Source of the DNA: JAMQKA01 sp031569985
GTDB lineage: Bacteria > Bacteroidota > Rhodothermia > Balneolales > Balneolaceae
Assembly (NCBI RefSeq): GCF_031569985.1
Contig: NZ_JAMQKA010000011.1
Location: 1 to 64,000, forward strand
Direction: 5' to 3'
DNA: 64,000 bases
This document shows positions 53,827-63,288 of the stretch, piece by piece (position 1 is the first letter of the stretch; every line of letters begins with the position of its first letter). Both the position numbers and the translations under genes were made by a program. Below the pieces are notes generated by a model. It saw only the letters and a program-made list of their open reading frames with translations. It was not told the DNA's origin and ran no database searches.

Positions 53827-54828
53827 TTAATTCCTTGGCCAGTCACCATATAAACTTTTATACGAAGCGTTATCCGTCCCCAAAAGATCCCGCTGGGTAC
53901 CCAGTATAATGGCATTCATTACAGCCCGCGGTGCAACATGCAGCCTGATATTTCCGGCCCTTTCACCGGTGATAAAAATTCTGCCAAAGTGCCCCAATCC
54001 CAAAGTGTGGCCATTTTCGTGTAATGCTACGGTTTCAATATCGATTGCGTCAGCATTATTACCCAAAGTTGTCCAAAGAAAATCGTCGTTGTACCAGACT
54101 TCCTTAAGGGCGATATCAAGAAAACCATCATTATTGATATCAGTGGGATTGTCATTTTCATCCACCCATACAAATGTAAATGTTACTCCTAAAACAATAT
54201 CCCTGGCACCCGGTTCCAGCACTTGGTCAAACAGCGCACCCGGGAGAAATCCTATCTCTGATATATCCGCTAAAAAAGGATTTCCTCCCAAAATAATACT
54301 GGGATTAGCTGCAGTGGTTGGCTTTTTAATAATATTAAGCTTTGGTTTTTTGCTAACGCTATTCCATGTGTTAAAAGAGGCGTCAATGGCAGGGATACCA
54401 CTTACTTGATCAGCGGTACTAAAATTGGCAAGTGAAAAGGGTCCCCAGATAATATAATTAAGGTTGTTGCCATCGGCACCGCGGCGTGTATCACCCGGCA
54501 CCCATTGCGAGGGCAGCCGCAGGGTACGATCATTGGCAAAGATTGTCTGCCCCTCGGCGATGTTGGATCCACCGCCAAAGGTTACCGTTTCAGCATGGGA
54601 CAGGCGCATGTTCAACCCGTTTTCAGCAAGCATTTTGTTTATATCCTGCATGTTCGGGATCACTCCAAAACTGATTCTATTTGATGAATTAAAAGCTTCA
54701 CCGGCTTGTGATTCTAAAATTGGCGTGTTCTGATTGCGGGCATCAAAATTTGTATTCATCTCACTGCAAGAAGTGGACAGCAAAAAGAGCAAAAGCAGTA
54801 CAACGAAAAGGTTTAATTCCTTAAGCAT
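53827..54828 (-). CDS. Matrixin-type zinc metalloprotease lipoprotein
   Basis: A 333-residue exported protease. The signal peptide ends in lipobox LSTSC (Cys21). The zinc site is HENGHTLGLGH, with His270, Glu271, His274 and His280, in the HExxHxxGxxH form of matrixins. A calcium-like stretch DENDNPTDINNDGFLD lies before it. A classical methionine turn is likely in APRAVMNAI. Surface-anchored protein degradation or defence is inferred. It stands alone on the minus strand. Confidence 0.87.
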   Translation of the reverse strand: MLKELNLFVVLLLLFLLSTSCSEMNTNFDARNQNTPILESQAGEAFNSSNRISFGVIPNMQDINKMLAENGLNMRLSHAETVTFGGGSNIAEGQTIFANDRTLRLPSQWVPGDTRRGADGNNLNYIIWGPFSLANFSTADQVSGIPAIDASFNTWNSVSKKPKLNIIKKPTTAANPSIILGGNPFLADISEIGFLPGALFDQVLEPGARDIVLGVTFTFVWVDENDNPTDINNDGFLDIALKEVWYNDDFLWTTLGNNADAIDIETVALHENGHTLGLGHFGRIFITGERAGNIRLHVAPRAVMNAIILGTQRDLLGTDNASYKSLYGDWPRN

Positions 54829-55001
54829 AATACCTCCCTTCCCTAATTATATCGGCATAGAGTATATTTAACTTTAAATATTTTATACCCTAATAACAAT
54901 GAAAGTAGAAATGATTGGTACTAAAAACGCGTATTTTCTTACCTGCGGAACTACTTCACAGTAATTATAGTGTTTCCAACAAAGGGCGAGTTGACTTACG
55001 A

Positions 55002-55745
55002 CTATCGATTTTTCTTCCAATGCAAAATATCGGAAGGCTGTACGTTAACGATCAGTGTTACCTCCTCGGCCTGCTCATCGCCTGCAGTATAGTCCGGCTT
55101 GTCCGAACCAATGATTCGCAGCAGCGTATCCGACGGCGACTCTCCAAATCGGTAGCTTCCGGGCTCCAGCTCGCTGTAGCTTGGCAGATTTTCAATATGT
55201 AAATCTTCAAAAGAACCGCCACCCCCACCCTGCTCTTCCGGCAATACCAGGTATTGATAACTTTCGGTGGCCAAGGTCGAAAGGTTCAGCCGTATTTCAT
55301 CTGTTTTGGATGATCTGCTGGCACTAACCTTGGAGTTGTCATAAATGAAGGTATACATGCCAACCTCAACGCTCATCATAAACAGTGCTGAAATCGTAAT
55401 GATCAATCCACTGACAAATCCGATGAAGGAATTACTATCGGTTGGTTCATCATTCCCGTTCAGTCCACAAAGAAGGAATAGTCCCGGACCAATAATGAAT
55501 AAAATAATAATGCCCGCCAGCGCGCTAAGCCGTTCTTTTGTGTAAACAATTTCACCAGGTGTCCCCTCAGAAAATATTTCAATTGCTATAGCGGTAGATA
55601 CCCTGTACGCGTTTCGCCATGGCTCAACTGTATTTCCCACCTCAAAATATTGTAGCATCTCGGGGATTAGAATAGTAATTGAAATTGATGACAGGAATAT
55701 GGCGACCCAACCTAATGCAGAGATTTGTTTAATTTTCTCTTTCAT
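55002..55745 (-). CDS. Membrane protein of unknown function
   Basis: A 247-residue protein. Three membrane helices are visible: SALGWVAIFLSSISITILIPEML, LAGIIILFIIGPGLFLLCGL and FIGFVSGLIITISALFMMSVEVGMYTFIY. The C-terminal half is soluble, rich in Glu/Ser, with a GGGGGSF stretch, and would lie outside. It overlaps the upstream membrane-protein gene by 17 bp, so the two are translationally coupled. No family recognised. Confidence 0.65.
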   Translation of the reverse strand: MKEKIKQISALGWVAIFLSSISITILIPEMLQYFEVGNTVEPWRNAYRVSTAIAIEIFSEGTPGEIVYTKERLSALAGIIILFIIGPGLFLLCGLNGNDEPTDSNSFIGFVSGLIITISALFMMSVEVGMYTFIYDNSKVSASRSSKTDEIRLNLSTLATESYQYLVLPEEQGGGGGSFEDLHIENLPSYSELEPGSYRFGESPSDTLLRIIGSDKPDYTAGDEQAEEVTLIVNVQPSDILHWKKNR

Positions 55746-56385
55746 AGTTAACCCCTCCTTCTGTTAGAATCGCCCGGTACTGCATTTTGCCTTTTCCACC
55801 ATCATAATTTTGGAATGACGGATCACGACCTCTCACCTGCAGCGACTGTGCAATAATAATCACGCTGTCCCTGCCGATTTCTTTTAAGAAAAACAGCGGA
55901 GATTCCTCATGAACATCTGCAAGCTGTTTTGGTACGAATCTCATTTCGCCATTGATGGTTTCTATCTGCCCGCCATACCGAGCCCTGAATATCTGTGTGA
56001 CGGTAGAATCGCTTTTGTTACCTTGCTTGTGAAATCTGCTTAGAGAATGTAACAGCGGTTCTTGCGTATGTGCCAGTGAAACACCTTTATCAATTGTTTT
56101 GCGAATATCCATCAAATTTTGGTGTTGCCATTCGGCCATGTCGTAGTTGAATAAACCGGAATAAATTGTGAGGGCACCAAGCAATGCAAGAGCCCCTATC
56201 CCAACGTCCCGGTCAACTGTAGATCGTCCCATCTTCAGAATATAAATCACAAGACCAGTGAAATAGAGTCCCACAATCCCCATGGCACAAGTTATGGGAG
56301 ACCATAAATAGCCTGCCTGACCTGGGATATAAAAAGCAATAATGGTGAGAACTGTTACACCGAAAATCCACCACCCTTTATGCAT
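55729..56385 (-). CDS. Membrane protein of unknown function
   Basis: A 218-residue protein from ATG 56385, chosen because CAGGAGTACAT directly precedes it; longer frames upstream add atypical residues. Three hydrophobic segments lie in the first 90 residues (WWIFGVTVLTIIAFYIPG, GIVGLYFTGLVIYIL, GIGALALLGALTIYSGLF). A soluble C-terminal domain follows. Coupled to the next gene by overlap. No homologue recognised. Confidence 0.62.
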   Translation of the reverse strand: MHKGWWIFGVTVLTIIAFYIPGQAGYLWSPITCAMGIVGLYFTGLVIYILKMGRSTVDRDVGIGALALLGALTIYSGLFNYDMAEWQHQNLMDIRKTIDKGVSLAHTQEPLLHSLSRFHKQGNKSDSTVTQIFRARYGGQIETINGEMRFVPKQLADVHEESPLFFLKEIGRDSVIIIAQSLQVRGRDPSFQNYDGGKGKMQYRAILTEGGVNYEREN

Positions 56386-56552
56386 ATGTACTCCTGATTC
56401 TATTTTAATTTCTAGTATAATGATGAATATTATTTCAATGATTAAATCCTTAATAGTTTGAGACATGGATCTGGAGAATATCAAGGAGGGAACGAAGCAC
56501 TTCCGGCGGGTGGTTATACGTCAAATCACAAAAAGATAATCTTATTTTCCAG

Positions 56553-58004
56553 ATGAAGATACTGCTCACCGGTGCCACGGGATACATCGCCAAGCGACTG
56601 CTTCCCGTATTACTTGATGGAGGTCATACTGTTGTATGTTGCGTGCGAGATAAGAAGCGCTTCGACACTTCCAAGTACAATACGGATCTGCTTGAGGTGA
56701 TAGAATTGGATTTCCTGGAACCCGATTCTCTGGACGTAGTCCCGGAAGATATCAACGTCGCCTACTACCTGATACACTCGATGGCCTCAGCTGGTGAGGA
56801 CTTTGAGTCGCTGGAACAGAAAGCCGCACAAAATTTCACTGATCGCATTCAGCGGACCCAAGCAGAGCAGATAATCTACCTCAGCGGCATCGTAAACAGT
56901 GAAGAACTCTCCAAACATCTGCGCTCCCGAAAGCAGGTGGAGGATATCCTGGCGTCGGGCTCCTGTCCGCTGACCACCCTGCGGGCCGGCATCATCGTGG
57001 GATCCGGGAGTGCATCCTTTGAGATCATTCGCGATCTGGTGGAAAAGCTACCCGTGATGATCGCCCCAAAATGGCTCAACACCCCCACCCAGCCGATCGC
57101 CATCCGTAACGTGATCCAGTTCCTGGGCGGGGTGTTGGGGAGGAAGGAAACCTTTGGAAATACTTACGATATCGGCGGACCGGAAGTGCTAACATATAAA
57201 GAGATGCTTCAGAAGTTTGCCAAAGTTCGCAACCTGAAGCGCAGGATCATCACAGTTCCCGTAATGTCGCCAAGACTCTCCTCCTACTGGCTCTATTTTG
57301 TGACTTCAACCTCCTACCGGCTGGCGGTGAACCTGGTTAACAGCATGAAAGTGGAGGTTGTGGCCAAAGAAAATGAACTGGATCAGCTGCTTGGAATTGA
57401 GCTAATTCCATACGATGAAGCAATTCAGCTGGCCTTCGACAAGGTGGAGCAGCAGGAGGTGCTCTCGAGCTGGACTGACGCCCGTTCCAGCAAAGTGCTT
57501 GAGGGTGGCATATCAAATCTTATCGAGGTGCCCAGCTATGGCTGCTTCAAGGATCAGCAATCACGGAAAATAACAGATGAACAGGTAGTTATCGACAAAA
57601 TATGGGCGATTGGCGGCAAAACTGGCTGGTACTACGGCAATTGGCTGTGGGAGATCAGGGGCTTTCTTGACAAGCTGGTAGGCGGGGTTGGACTGCGCCG
57701 TGGACGTAAGAGCAGCACTGAAATAACGGCGGGCGATTCTTTAGATTTCTGGCGAGTTCTCTATGCGGATAAAAAAGAGAAGCGCCTTCTGCTCTATGCC
57801 GAGATGAAGCTGCCGGGAGAGGCGTGGCTCGAATTTAGGATCACTGATAACACCCTCTACCAGGTCGCCACATTTCGCCCCCTGGGCGTATGGGGAAGGC
57901 TGTACTGGTACACACTGTTGCCCTTCCATGGATTTATTTTCGATGGCATGATCAACAAGATTACAGAAGTGCCGGATACCGAACCGCAGGAAGTGATAAA
58001 ATGA
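56553..58004 (+). CDS. SDR-family oxidoreductase with DUF2867 domain
   Basis: A 483-residue protein. The atypical short-chain dehydrogenase fold begins MKILLTGATGYIAKRLLPVLL (NAD(P)-binding GATGYIA at 7-13), and YYLIHSMASAG and the TLRAGIIVGSGSASFEII motif follow. A C-terminal DUF2867 domain (about 330-470) has IGGKTGWYYGNWLWEIRGFLDKLVGG and PLGVWGRLYWY. The substrate is unknown. Its stop overlaps the start of a photolyase-related gene (ATGA), suggesting a joint light- or stress-related unit. Confidence 0.87.
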   Translation: MKILLTGATGYIAKRLLPVLLDGGHTVVCCVRDKKRFDTSKYNTDLLEVIELDFLEPDSLDVVPEDINVAYYLIHSMASAGEDFESLEQKAAQNFTDRIQRTQAEQIIYLSGIVNSEELSKHLRSRKQVEDILASGSCPLTTLRAGIIVGSGSASFEIIRDLVEKLPVMIAPKWLNTPTQPIAIRNVIQFLGGVLGRKETFGNTYDIGGPEVLTYKEMLQKFAKVRNLKRRIITVPVMSPRLSSYWLYFVTSTSYRLAVNLVNSMKVEVVAKENELDQLLGIELIPYDEAIQLAFDKVEQQEVLSSWTDARSSKVLEGGISNLIEVPSYGCFKDQQSRKITDEQVVIDKIWAIGGKTGWYYGNWLWEIRGFLDKLVGGVGLRRGRKSSTEITAGDSLDFWRVLYADKKEKRLLLYAEMKLPGEAWLEFRITDNTLYQVATFRPLGVWGRLYWYTLLPFHGFIFDGMINKITEVPDTEPQEVIK

Positions 58005-58320
58005 GTGCCATAACCCTCCTGTTTTCACACCAGCTGTTTGAGCAAAATCCTGCTATTCAAGTTGGAAGAAAAGTAATCTTGGTGGAAGAGCATCTTTTCT
58101 TCAAACAGTATCCATTTCACAAGCAGAAGCTGCTGTTTCACCGTTCCTCGATGCAGTTCTACCGGGATCACCTGGACGACCGGGGGATTGAAGTGGAGTA
58201 TATTGAATCCCGGGATCCGAAATCTGATTTCCATAAGCTGATACCAAAACTCAGGCAGAAGACTGACGGAAGCGGCCCGGACTGAGGAGATTGAACTGGT
58301 GGAGCATGATCAGCAGAGGA
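58001..58320 (+). pseudogene. Truncated photolyase/cryptochrome-related protein
   Basis: The frame encodes 94 residues (stop at 58285) matching only the N-terminus of the deoxyribodipyrimidine photolyase-related family. VILVEEHLFFKQYPFHKQKLLFHRSSMQFYRDHL and EVEYIESRDP are diagnostic. Full proteins have about 500 residues and an FAD domain. A shifted frame continues briefly (TEEIELVEHDQQRSFLKHHN), consistent with a frameshift plus deletion. It is coupled to the SDR gene by an ATGA overlap. DNA repair activity is not expected. Confidence 0.8.
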
Positions 58321-58515
58321 GTTTCTTGAAACATCATAATTTGGCTAATGCAGGCTGCATCAAGCTATGTTCAAATAGGTAAAGTTGCTCCCCGGAACGA
58401 ATTGGTGTGAAACGTAAAAAATGAGTAAAAATAGAAGAAAGGTCCTATACCCTGATAATATCCTGCACTTTTATTAAAATGGAATGAATTGGAGTCAGTA
58501 TAAACACAACTAGGG

Positions 58516-61215
58516 ATGGGGAAAACAAAGGAATGCAACTCTGTATGTAGATCTGTTTTAATAATCAGTTTAGTGCTTCTTCCAGTAGTGGGAGTAGGCC
58601 AAACTGCTACTATCCAATCTGATGACAGTCTCGGAAACGGCTTCCTCAATTCCTACTGGAATGAAAATGCAAAACATACCCACAGTCCGCTGGAACTGCT
58701 ACAGGGAGATATCCCCGGTCTCCACATCACCAAACCCGGCTCGGATCCCAACGGTCATTTCGATGTGAGGATTCGCGGTTTAACGACCCTGCTGAATGAT
58801 GCTCAGCCCCTGTATGTGATTGACGGCGTACCTGGCGTGCCCCTCTCTATGGTAGATCCGCAAAACATTGAGTCCATTGAGGTCGTGAAAGGAGCTTCTA
58901 CAGCGCGGTGGGGTATTCGTGGTGCCCGTGGCGTCATTAGAATAAAAACAAAGGAACCACAAGCTGGAAAGATTTCTGCAGAATTTCGTAGCTATGTGGC
59001 ATTGGATCAGCTCGGCCCTGCCTACGATGTGCTGGATGCTGCGGACTACCTGGAAAAGCAGGAACGGATATCCGGAAGCTACGAACGCCCAAGTCCACAA
59101 GAGAACAACTGGATCGACATTATTACACGAGCAGCTCCCTCAACAGCTAGTAATTTTTCAGTGACCGGCGGTACAGAAGCATTGGGTTACCGCGTGGCGC
59201 TGAACTGGAAAAATGTAGAAGGCATTGCGATCCATACAGGGTACGACAGGCTCAACGGGCGCCTTCATCTGCAAAGCAAACTGTTGAATGATAAACTGGA
59301 TTTGGGCCTTAGCATGGCGGGAACAAGTGAAAGCTCAGATATAGGGTTCAAGGAAGCCTTTAAATATGCCGTCACCTTCAATCCGACTGCACCGAGGCAA
59401 GGCGGAAATGAGCAATTTGGTGGATTTTACCAATTCAACCAGTTTGACTATTACAACCCGCTGGCGATCATGGAGCAAAATATGCATGAGGGCAAGGATC
59501 GGCAACTGTCCGGCAGCCTGAAGGCTACGTATCATTTAAATGCGGTGTTAGAGGGGCTTTCGGTAGAAGTGTTGCTCTCAATAACGAGAGAAGATCTTTT
59601 CAGGGGTGAGTTTTATCCAGCTGAAAGTTTTTACCAGGGATATGACAGCAACGGCTTTGCCCGGACGCAGTCAGATGACAAGACCAATCGAAGGGGGGAT
59701 TTTCGTCTGCATTGGCAAGACTATGTTGGGGAGAATCTGCAGGTTCGTGCTGACATCGGCTATATGGCACAAAACCTGTTCCATGAGTACCGGCTGAAAG
59801 TGGCTGAGAATATCCCGAATGCAGAGAGTTACACAGTAATTGAAAACAGGGGTAATGATGTGTTGGAAGGTGATTCAGATGTTGTGGAAGAAGATCACCT
59901 GCTTGCCGCTTTTTATGGCAACGCTAAAATTGATGGTGCGGCCTGGTATCTCGAGGGTGGACTTCGGTACGAGGGCTCCTCATACCTTGGAAGTAATAGT
60001 AAATGGGGAATGTTTCCTTTTGTCCGCGCCGGGTACGATATAAACAGCATCCTGGATTTTAGTTTTGCGGAATCACTGACGCTACATGCGGGATATGGCC
60101 TGGCGGGCAATGTGCCTGTACGCAGCGGTTGGTCGAAAGACCTGTATCAGCCCAGCGGGTATTATTACCAGGATGGTGAATACCTGCCAACGTATACCCA
60201 GTCGCAGGGACGAAATTCCGATCTGAAATGGGAGTCGACTGCAATGTGGAATAGTGGGTTCGATTTTGTATCTGCCGGGGGCCGTTTTAAGAGTAATATT
60301 GACCTTTTTTTACATAGGAGCAGCGATCTGATCATGAATGCAGAGCTACCGAATCCACCCTATTCCGGGAATCGCGGGTACCTGAATATAGGAGAAATCA
60401 CCAACCGGGGAATTGAGATCGGTATGCAGTATGAAGTTATTCAACAGCTGAGTCTTTCCTATTCCACAGGGTTGAATATCAGTACAATTAAGACCTCATA
60501 TGGCTCTCTTTCCAATGATTTTTATAGTCTGGATGGACAATTACGGGGATTTCCCTCTGGGGCTTGTGGGTGCAGCGTCACTTTTCTGCGTATCCAAGAG
60601 AAAGCGCCGGCCGGACAATTACATGGGCCGGAATTCGTAGGCTTTAATGGGGACGGTGAGTGGATTCTCAGGCAGACTGACAGGGTTAACGACTGGCCAA
60701 ACATTGGCAACGGACTGCCAACGGCAATGCTGGGGTGGTTTCATCGACTTAAGTTTGGCAACTGGAGGTTTGGAGTGCTCCTGAGAGGTGTTTTTGGGCA
60801 TGACCTGGTATCTGAAACAAGATTGACGTATGAAAACAGGAATCTTGGGACCTACAATATTTTGGAAAGCAGCCCGAAAAACCTGGAAGAATTCAATAAC
60901 TGGAGCAGCTATTACGTAGAAGATGGCGATTACCTGGAGCTGGAGAACCTTACGGTATCTTATCAACTACCACTTGGGCAGAGCAACAGGGATAAAACGG
61001 TTGAGCTCTTTTTGGGAGTAGAAAACTTGGTTACAATAACCGAGTATTCAGGTATCGATCCGTCAGCGCGTTTGGAAGATCCCGCGGTTAACTTCTTGTC
61101 GAACGGGAGTCTTCCTCAACCCCGGCAAACGGATGTGATGGTCCCCGGCATCGACCGCCCCTCTACTTGGCTGAATTCCCGCACCTGGCTGGTAGGCGTG
61201 GATCTACAATTTTAG
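58516..61215 (+). CDS. SusC/RagA-type TonB-dependent outer-membrane receptor
   Basis: An 899-residue outer-membrane protein. The signal peptide (about 1-30) is followed by a plug domain with DVRIRGLTTLLNDAQPLYVIDGVPG and IESIEVVKGASTARWGIRGARGVIRIKTK, the SusC hallmark. The beta-barrel runs from about 170 to the C-terminal aromatic strand TWLVGVDLQF. The usual N-terminal CarboxypepD-like domain is missing, and no SusD partner follows. Substrate import is inferred but not identifiable. Confidence 0.9.
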   Translation: MGKTKECNSVCRSVLIISLVLLPVVGVGQTATIQSDDSLGNGFLNSYWNENAKHTHSPLELLQGDIPGLHITKPGSDPNGHFDVRIRGLTTLLNDAQPLYVIDGVPGVPLSMVDPQNIESIEVVKGASTARWGIRGARGVIRIKTKEPQAGKISAEFRSYVALDQLGPAYDVLDAADYLEKQERISGSYERPSPQENNWIDIITRAAPSTASNFSVTGGTEALGYRVALNWKNVEGIAIHTGYDRLNGRLHLQSKLLNDKLDLGLSMAGTSESSDIGFKEAFKYAVTFNPTAPRQGGNEQFGGFYQFNQFDYYNPLAIMEQNMHEGKDRQLSGSLKATYHLNAVLEGLSVEVLLSITREDLFRGEFYPAESFYQGYDSNGFARTQSDDKTNRRGDFRLHWQDYVGENLQVRADIGYMAQNLFHEYRLKVAENIPNAESYTVIENRGNDVLEGDSDVVEEDHLLAAFYGNAKIDGAAWYLEGGLRYEGSSYLGSNSKWGMFPFVRAGYDINSILDFSFAESLTLHAGYGLAGNVPVRSGWSKDLYQPSGYYYQDGEYLPTYTQSQGRNSDLKWESTAMWNSGFDFVSAGGRFKSNIDLFLHRSSDLIMNAELPNPPYSGNRGYLNIGEITNRGIEIGMQYEVIQQLSLSYSTGLNISTIKTSYGSLSNDFYSLDGQLRGFPSGACGCSVTFLRIQEKAPAGQLHGPEFVGFNGDGEWILRQTDRVNDWPNIGNGLPTAMLGWFHRLKFGNWRFGVLLRGVFGHDLVSETRLTYENRNLGTYNILESSPKNLEEFNNWSSYYVEDGDYLELENLTVSYQLPLGQSNRDKTVELFLGVENLVTITEYSGIDPSARLEDPAVNFLSNGSLPQPRQTDVMVPGIDRPSTWLNSRTWLVGVDLQF

Positions 61216-61289
61216 CCCGGGTCGGTTATCGTTCCGAAGCTAGGTTTTAATAGAGCACCTTGAAGTAGAGTTAAAATAAAGAAATGTCA

Positions 61290-61326
61290 CCCCCTCGGAC
61301 TTCAACTACTGCTTTCACCGAGGGGG
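61290..61326. terminator. Hairpin between convergent SusC-like and OmpA genes
   Basis: CCCCCTCGG (61290-61298) pairs with CCGAGGGGG (61318-61326). There is no T tract, so terminator function is tentative. Confidence 0.5.
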
Positions 61327-61376
61327 GACCTTTGCAATCACTGGCGGATTTAAGTGCTCAAAAATGGAGACTCCTA

Positions 61377-62066
61377 TTATTCTACCTCTCCGAGTTCGCC
61401 CCGTTTAGCGGCGCGCTTCAGCTCATCATTGGCGTATATCGCTATTTCGACACGGCGATTTTGCTGTCGACCGGCGGTCGTACTATTTGTGGCTATCGGC
61501 TGCTCCTCGCCGTAACCGATGATGGTCATGCGCTCACTATTGACTCCCAGAAATGAGGAATAGCTTGCCACTGACTTGGCGCGCTCCTCTGATAGCTGCT
61601 GGTTGTAATCGTTGCTGCCGGTGTTGTCGGTGTGTCCCGCATAGAGGATGTTCGTGTCTTCATACTTTTTTAGAATTTCAGAAAGGTCCTCCAGGTTAGA
61701 TTTTGATTCATCCCTGAGGGCATGGGAGTCAACATCAAATAAGATGCCCGAATCAAAGGTAATTTTAATACCTTCACCGACGCGTTCAACTTTGGCATTC
61801 TCAAGGTCCTCGCGCATCTCACGGGCCTGCCGATCCATATAGTTGCCAATGGCCGCGCCTGCAGCACCACCTACAGCAGCACCAATGATGGCACCTTTTA
61901 CCGTACTTCCGGCCGCTTTTCCAATTATTGCTCCTGCCAATCCCCCGGCACCGGCACCAATGGCACCACCTTTGGCCGTCTTACTCCAGTTTTGGCACCC
62001 GGCTATTGTCATAAACATCATCGCAATCGAAAGAAAAAGGGCTGTAGCTTTTTTTGTCTTTACCAT
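61377..62066 (-). CDS. OmpA-family lipoprotein with glycine-zipper region
   Basis: A 229-residue outer-membrane lipoprotein. The signal peptide has lipobox IAGC (Cys24). A glycine-zipper segment follows (KGGAIGAGAGGLAGAIIGKAAGS and GAIIGAAVGGAAGAAIG). The OmpA C-terminal peptidoglycan-binding domain (about 95-215) has YAGHTDNTGSNDYNQQLSEERAKSVASY and the NRRVEIAI end. It resembles YiaD/Pal-type proteins that tether envelope to wall. Confidence 0.92.
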   Translation of the reverse strand: MVKTKKATALFLSIAMMFMTIAGCQNWSKTAKGGAIGAGAGGLAGAIIGKAAGSTVKGAIIGAAVGGAAGAAIGNYMDRQAREMREDLENAKVERVGEGIKITFDSGILFDVDSHALRDESKSNLEDLSEILKKYEDTNILYAGHTDNTGSNDYNQQLSEERAKSVASYSSFLGVNSERMTIIGYGEEQPIATNSTTAGRQQNRRVEIAIYANDELKRAAKRGELGEVE

Positions 62067-62440
62067 ATGTAATTCTATTTGTTGGATTTAGTTTGACTAC
62101 GACGTTTAGATTGTAAATGAATAAATTTGTTCCTTGAGGTCGAGCAACCAGGTTAAAGGGGAGCCGGTAGTTGCCTGCAAATCATGTTAGAAATCTGGGT
62201 TAGGGAAAAAGCACTATTGGGGAATGAAGGTAATATAAAGCTTATACCCTTCGTCATCTCGACCAGCGGGAGAGATCTTTATTGCTAAGGGCTTTCTACT
62301 TTAAATAGGTGGTCAGAATGAAAATAGTCTTAAAATATGAAGAAGCCCATCACTTGCGCGGGAATTAATACCCGCGCCTTGGGTAGAGCAGGGTTTTTAC
62401 TAACTATTTGGAGGACAGGAGAGGTCACATAATCTCCCTA

Positions 62441-62670
62441 CTATGTAAAGGTGATTTACATAGCTATGTGGATCACCTTTTCCTTACTATGTAAAACCAA
62501 TTCACATTACTATGTAATTTTGATTCACATTGTAATGAAATTTGAATTTTCCCTACTATATGAATTGGATCCATATACTTATATGGATCACCTCCATATT
62601 ACTATATGTTTCCAAACCATGTTACTATATGTTTCCAAACCATGTTACTATATGACTCGGAAACATATAG
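62441..62670. repeat. Array of ten exact 23-bp units with conserved CTATRTG heads
   Basis: Unit boundaries fall exactly every 23 bp from 62441. Eight units begin CTATGTR or CTATATG; units 5 and 7 have degenerate heads. Unit ends (ACATAG, ACATTA, CCATATA) mirror the next head, so each junction is a small palindrome, for example CCATATACTTATATGG. The central 8-12 nt differ from unit to unit except for units 8 and 9, which are identical. 62067-62440 shows no gene. Confidence 0.8.
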
Positions 62671-62831
62671 TAAGGAAAATGCCGGTGGGATGAGAAATGC
62701 ACTCCCGACCATAGAGACCATGCGACTATCGGGGGTAATCCCGTGATAATATTCCAATTAGATGAACAAAAACGAGCGGGGAGACCGCCCAATTGACCTC
62801 ATTGTGAGCCAATACCCACCTATCAAAGGCT

Positions 62832-62919
62832 CAAAAGTCTTGAGCAGTAGGTTCAAAACCTTTGAGCAGTAATGACAAAAGTCTTGAGCAGTAATCGCAA
62901 GACACTTGAGCAATAATTG
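62832..62919. repeat. 22-bp tandem repeat, four units
   Basis: Units start at 62832, 62854, 62876 and 62898 with consensus CAAAAGTCTTGAGCAGTAAT followed by two variable bases. The first unit contains the inverted pair GCTCAA/TTGAGC with its flank. Confidence 0.78.
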
Positions 62920-62948
62920 TAAAACTGAACCCCGGTAGTCGCAAGTTG

Positions 62949-63236
62949 AATTAACGTGAGTTCGACATAAACAGTCGTTACGATTTGCTTTTTACCACTA
63001 ACCTACCAGCTGCCAAAAACCGGTCGCTGGCCGGCATTCAGCAACATTCCGGGTAGCCCGAGGACTATTTCAGCAATTGCTCGCTTCCGTCCGCTCGTAT
63101 GCGGCGGAAGCCCTCTGACGCTCCGCGTCTCTGGGGCACCTACTGGACGCGGAGCGTCCCAACAGGTCCCAACGCAGAGCATAGGGACCAAGCGTCGGGT
63201 TATTAATAAGAAATCTTATATCGAACTGACATTAAA
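62949..63236. repeat. MITE-like element copy with nested hairpin
   Basis: The left end GAATTAACGTGAGTTCGACA and the right end, complement AATTTAATGTCAGTTCGATA, match the inverted ends of the 17841-18021 element. Sequence just left of it (62712-62810) resembles that element's interior, so this copy appears rearranged around the 22-bp array. Confidence 0.55.
63117..63158. repeat. GC-rich dispersed hairpin
   Basis: GACGCTCCGCGTC (63117-63129) pairs perfectly with GACGCGGAGCGTC (63146-63158), with a 16-nt loop. On the minus strand the wider block reads as a spurious MLCVGT..WDAP peptide, a known look of dispersed hairpin repeats in many bacteria. Confidence 0.6.
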
Positions 63237-63288
63237 TTAAGAATGAACACGTTTCGTGGGTACGTTTGCTGAATTTGAGGATTTAGGT

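Noticed and set aside
58371..58649. 92-codon minus-strand frame before the SusC-like gene
   Set aside because: It overlaps the receptor's start and signal peptide, and has no recognisable feature.
62441..62670. CRISPR array
   Set aside because: Units are 23 bp in all, there is no 25-40-bp repeat with equal spacers, and no cas gene is in the window.
63003..63191. 62-codon frame MVPMLCVGT..WDAP
   Set aside because: This is the translation of a GC-rich dispersed hairpin repeat, not a protein.
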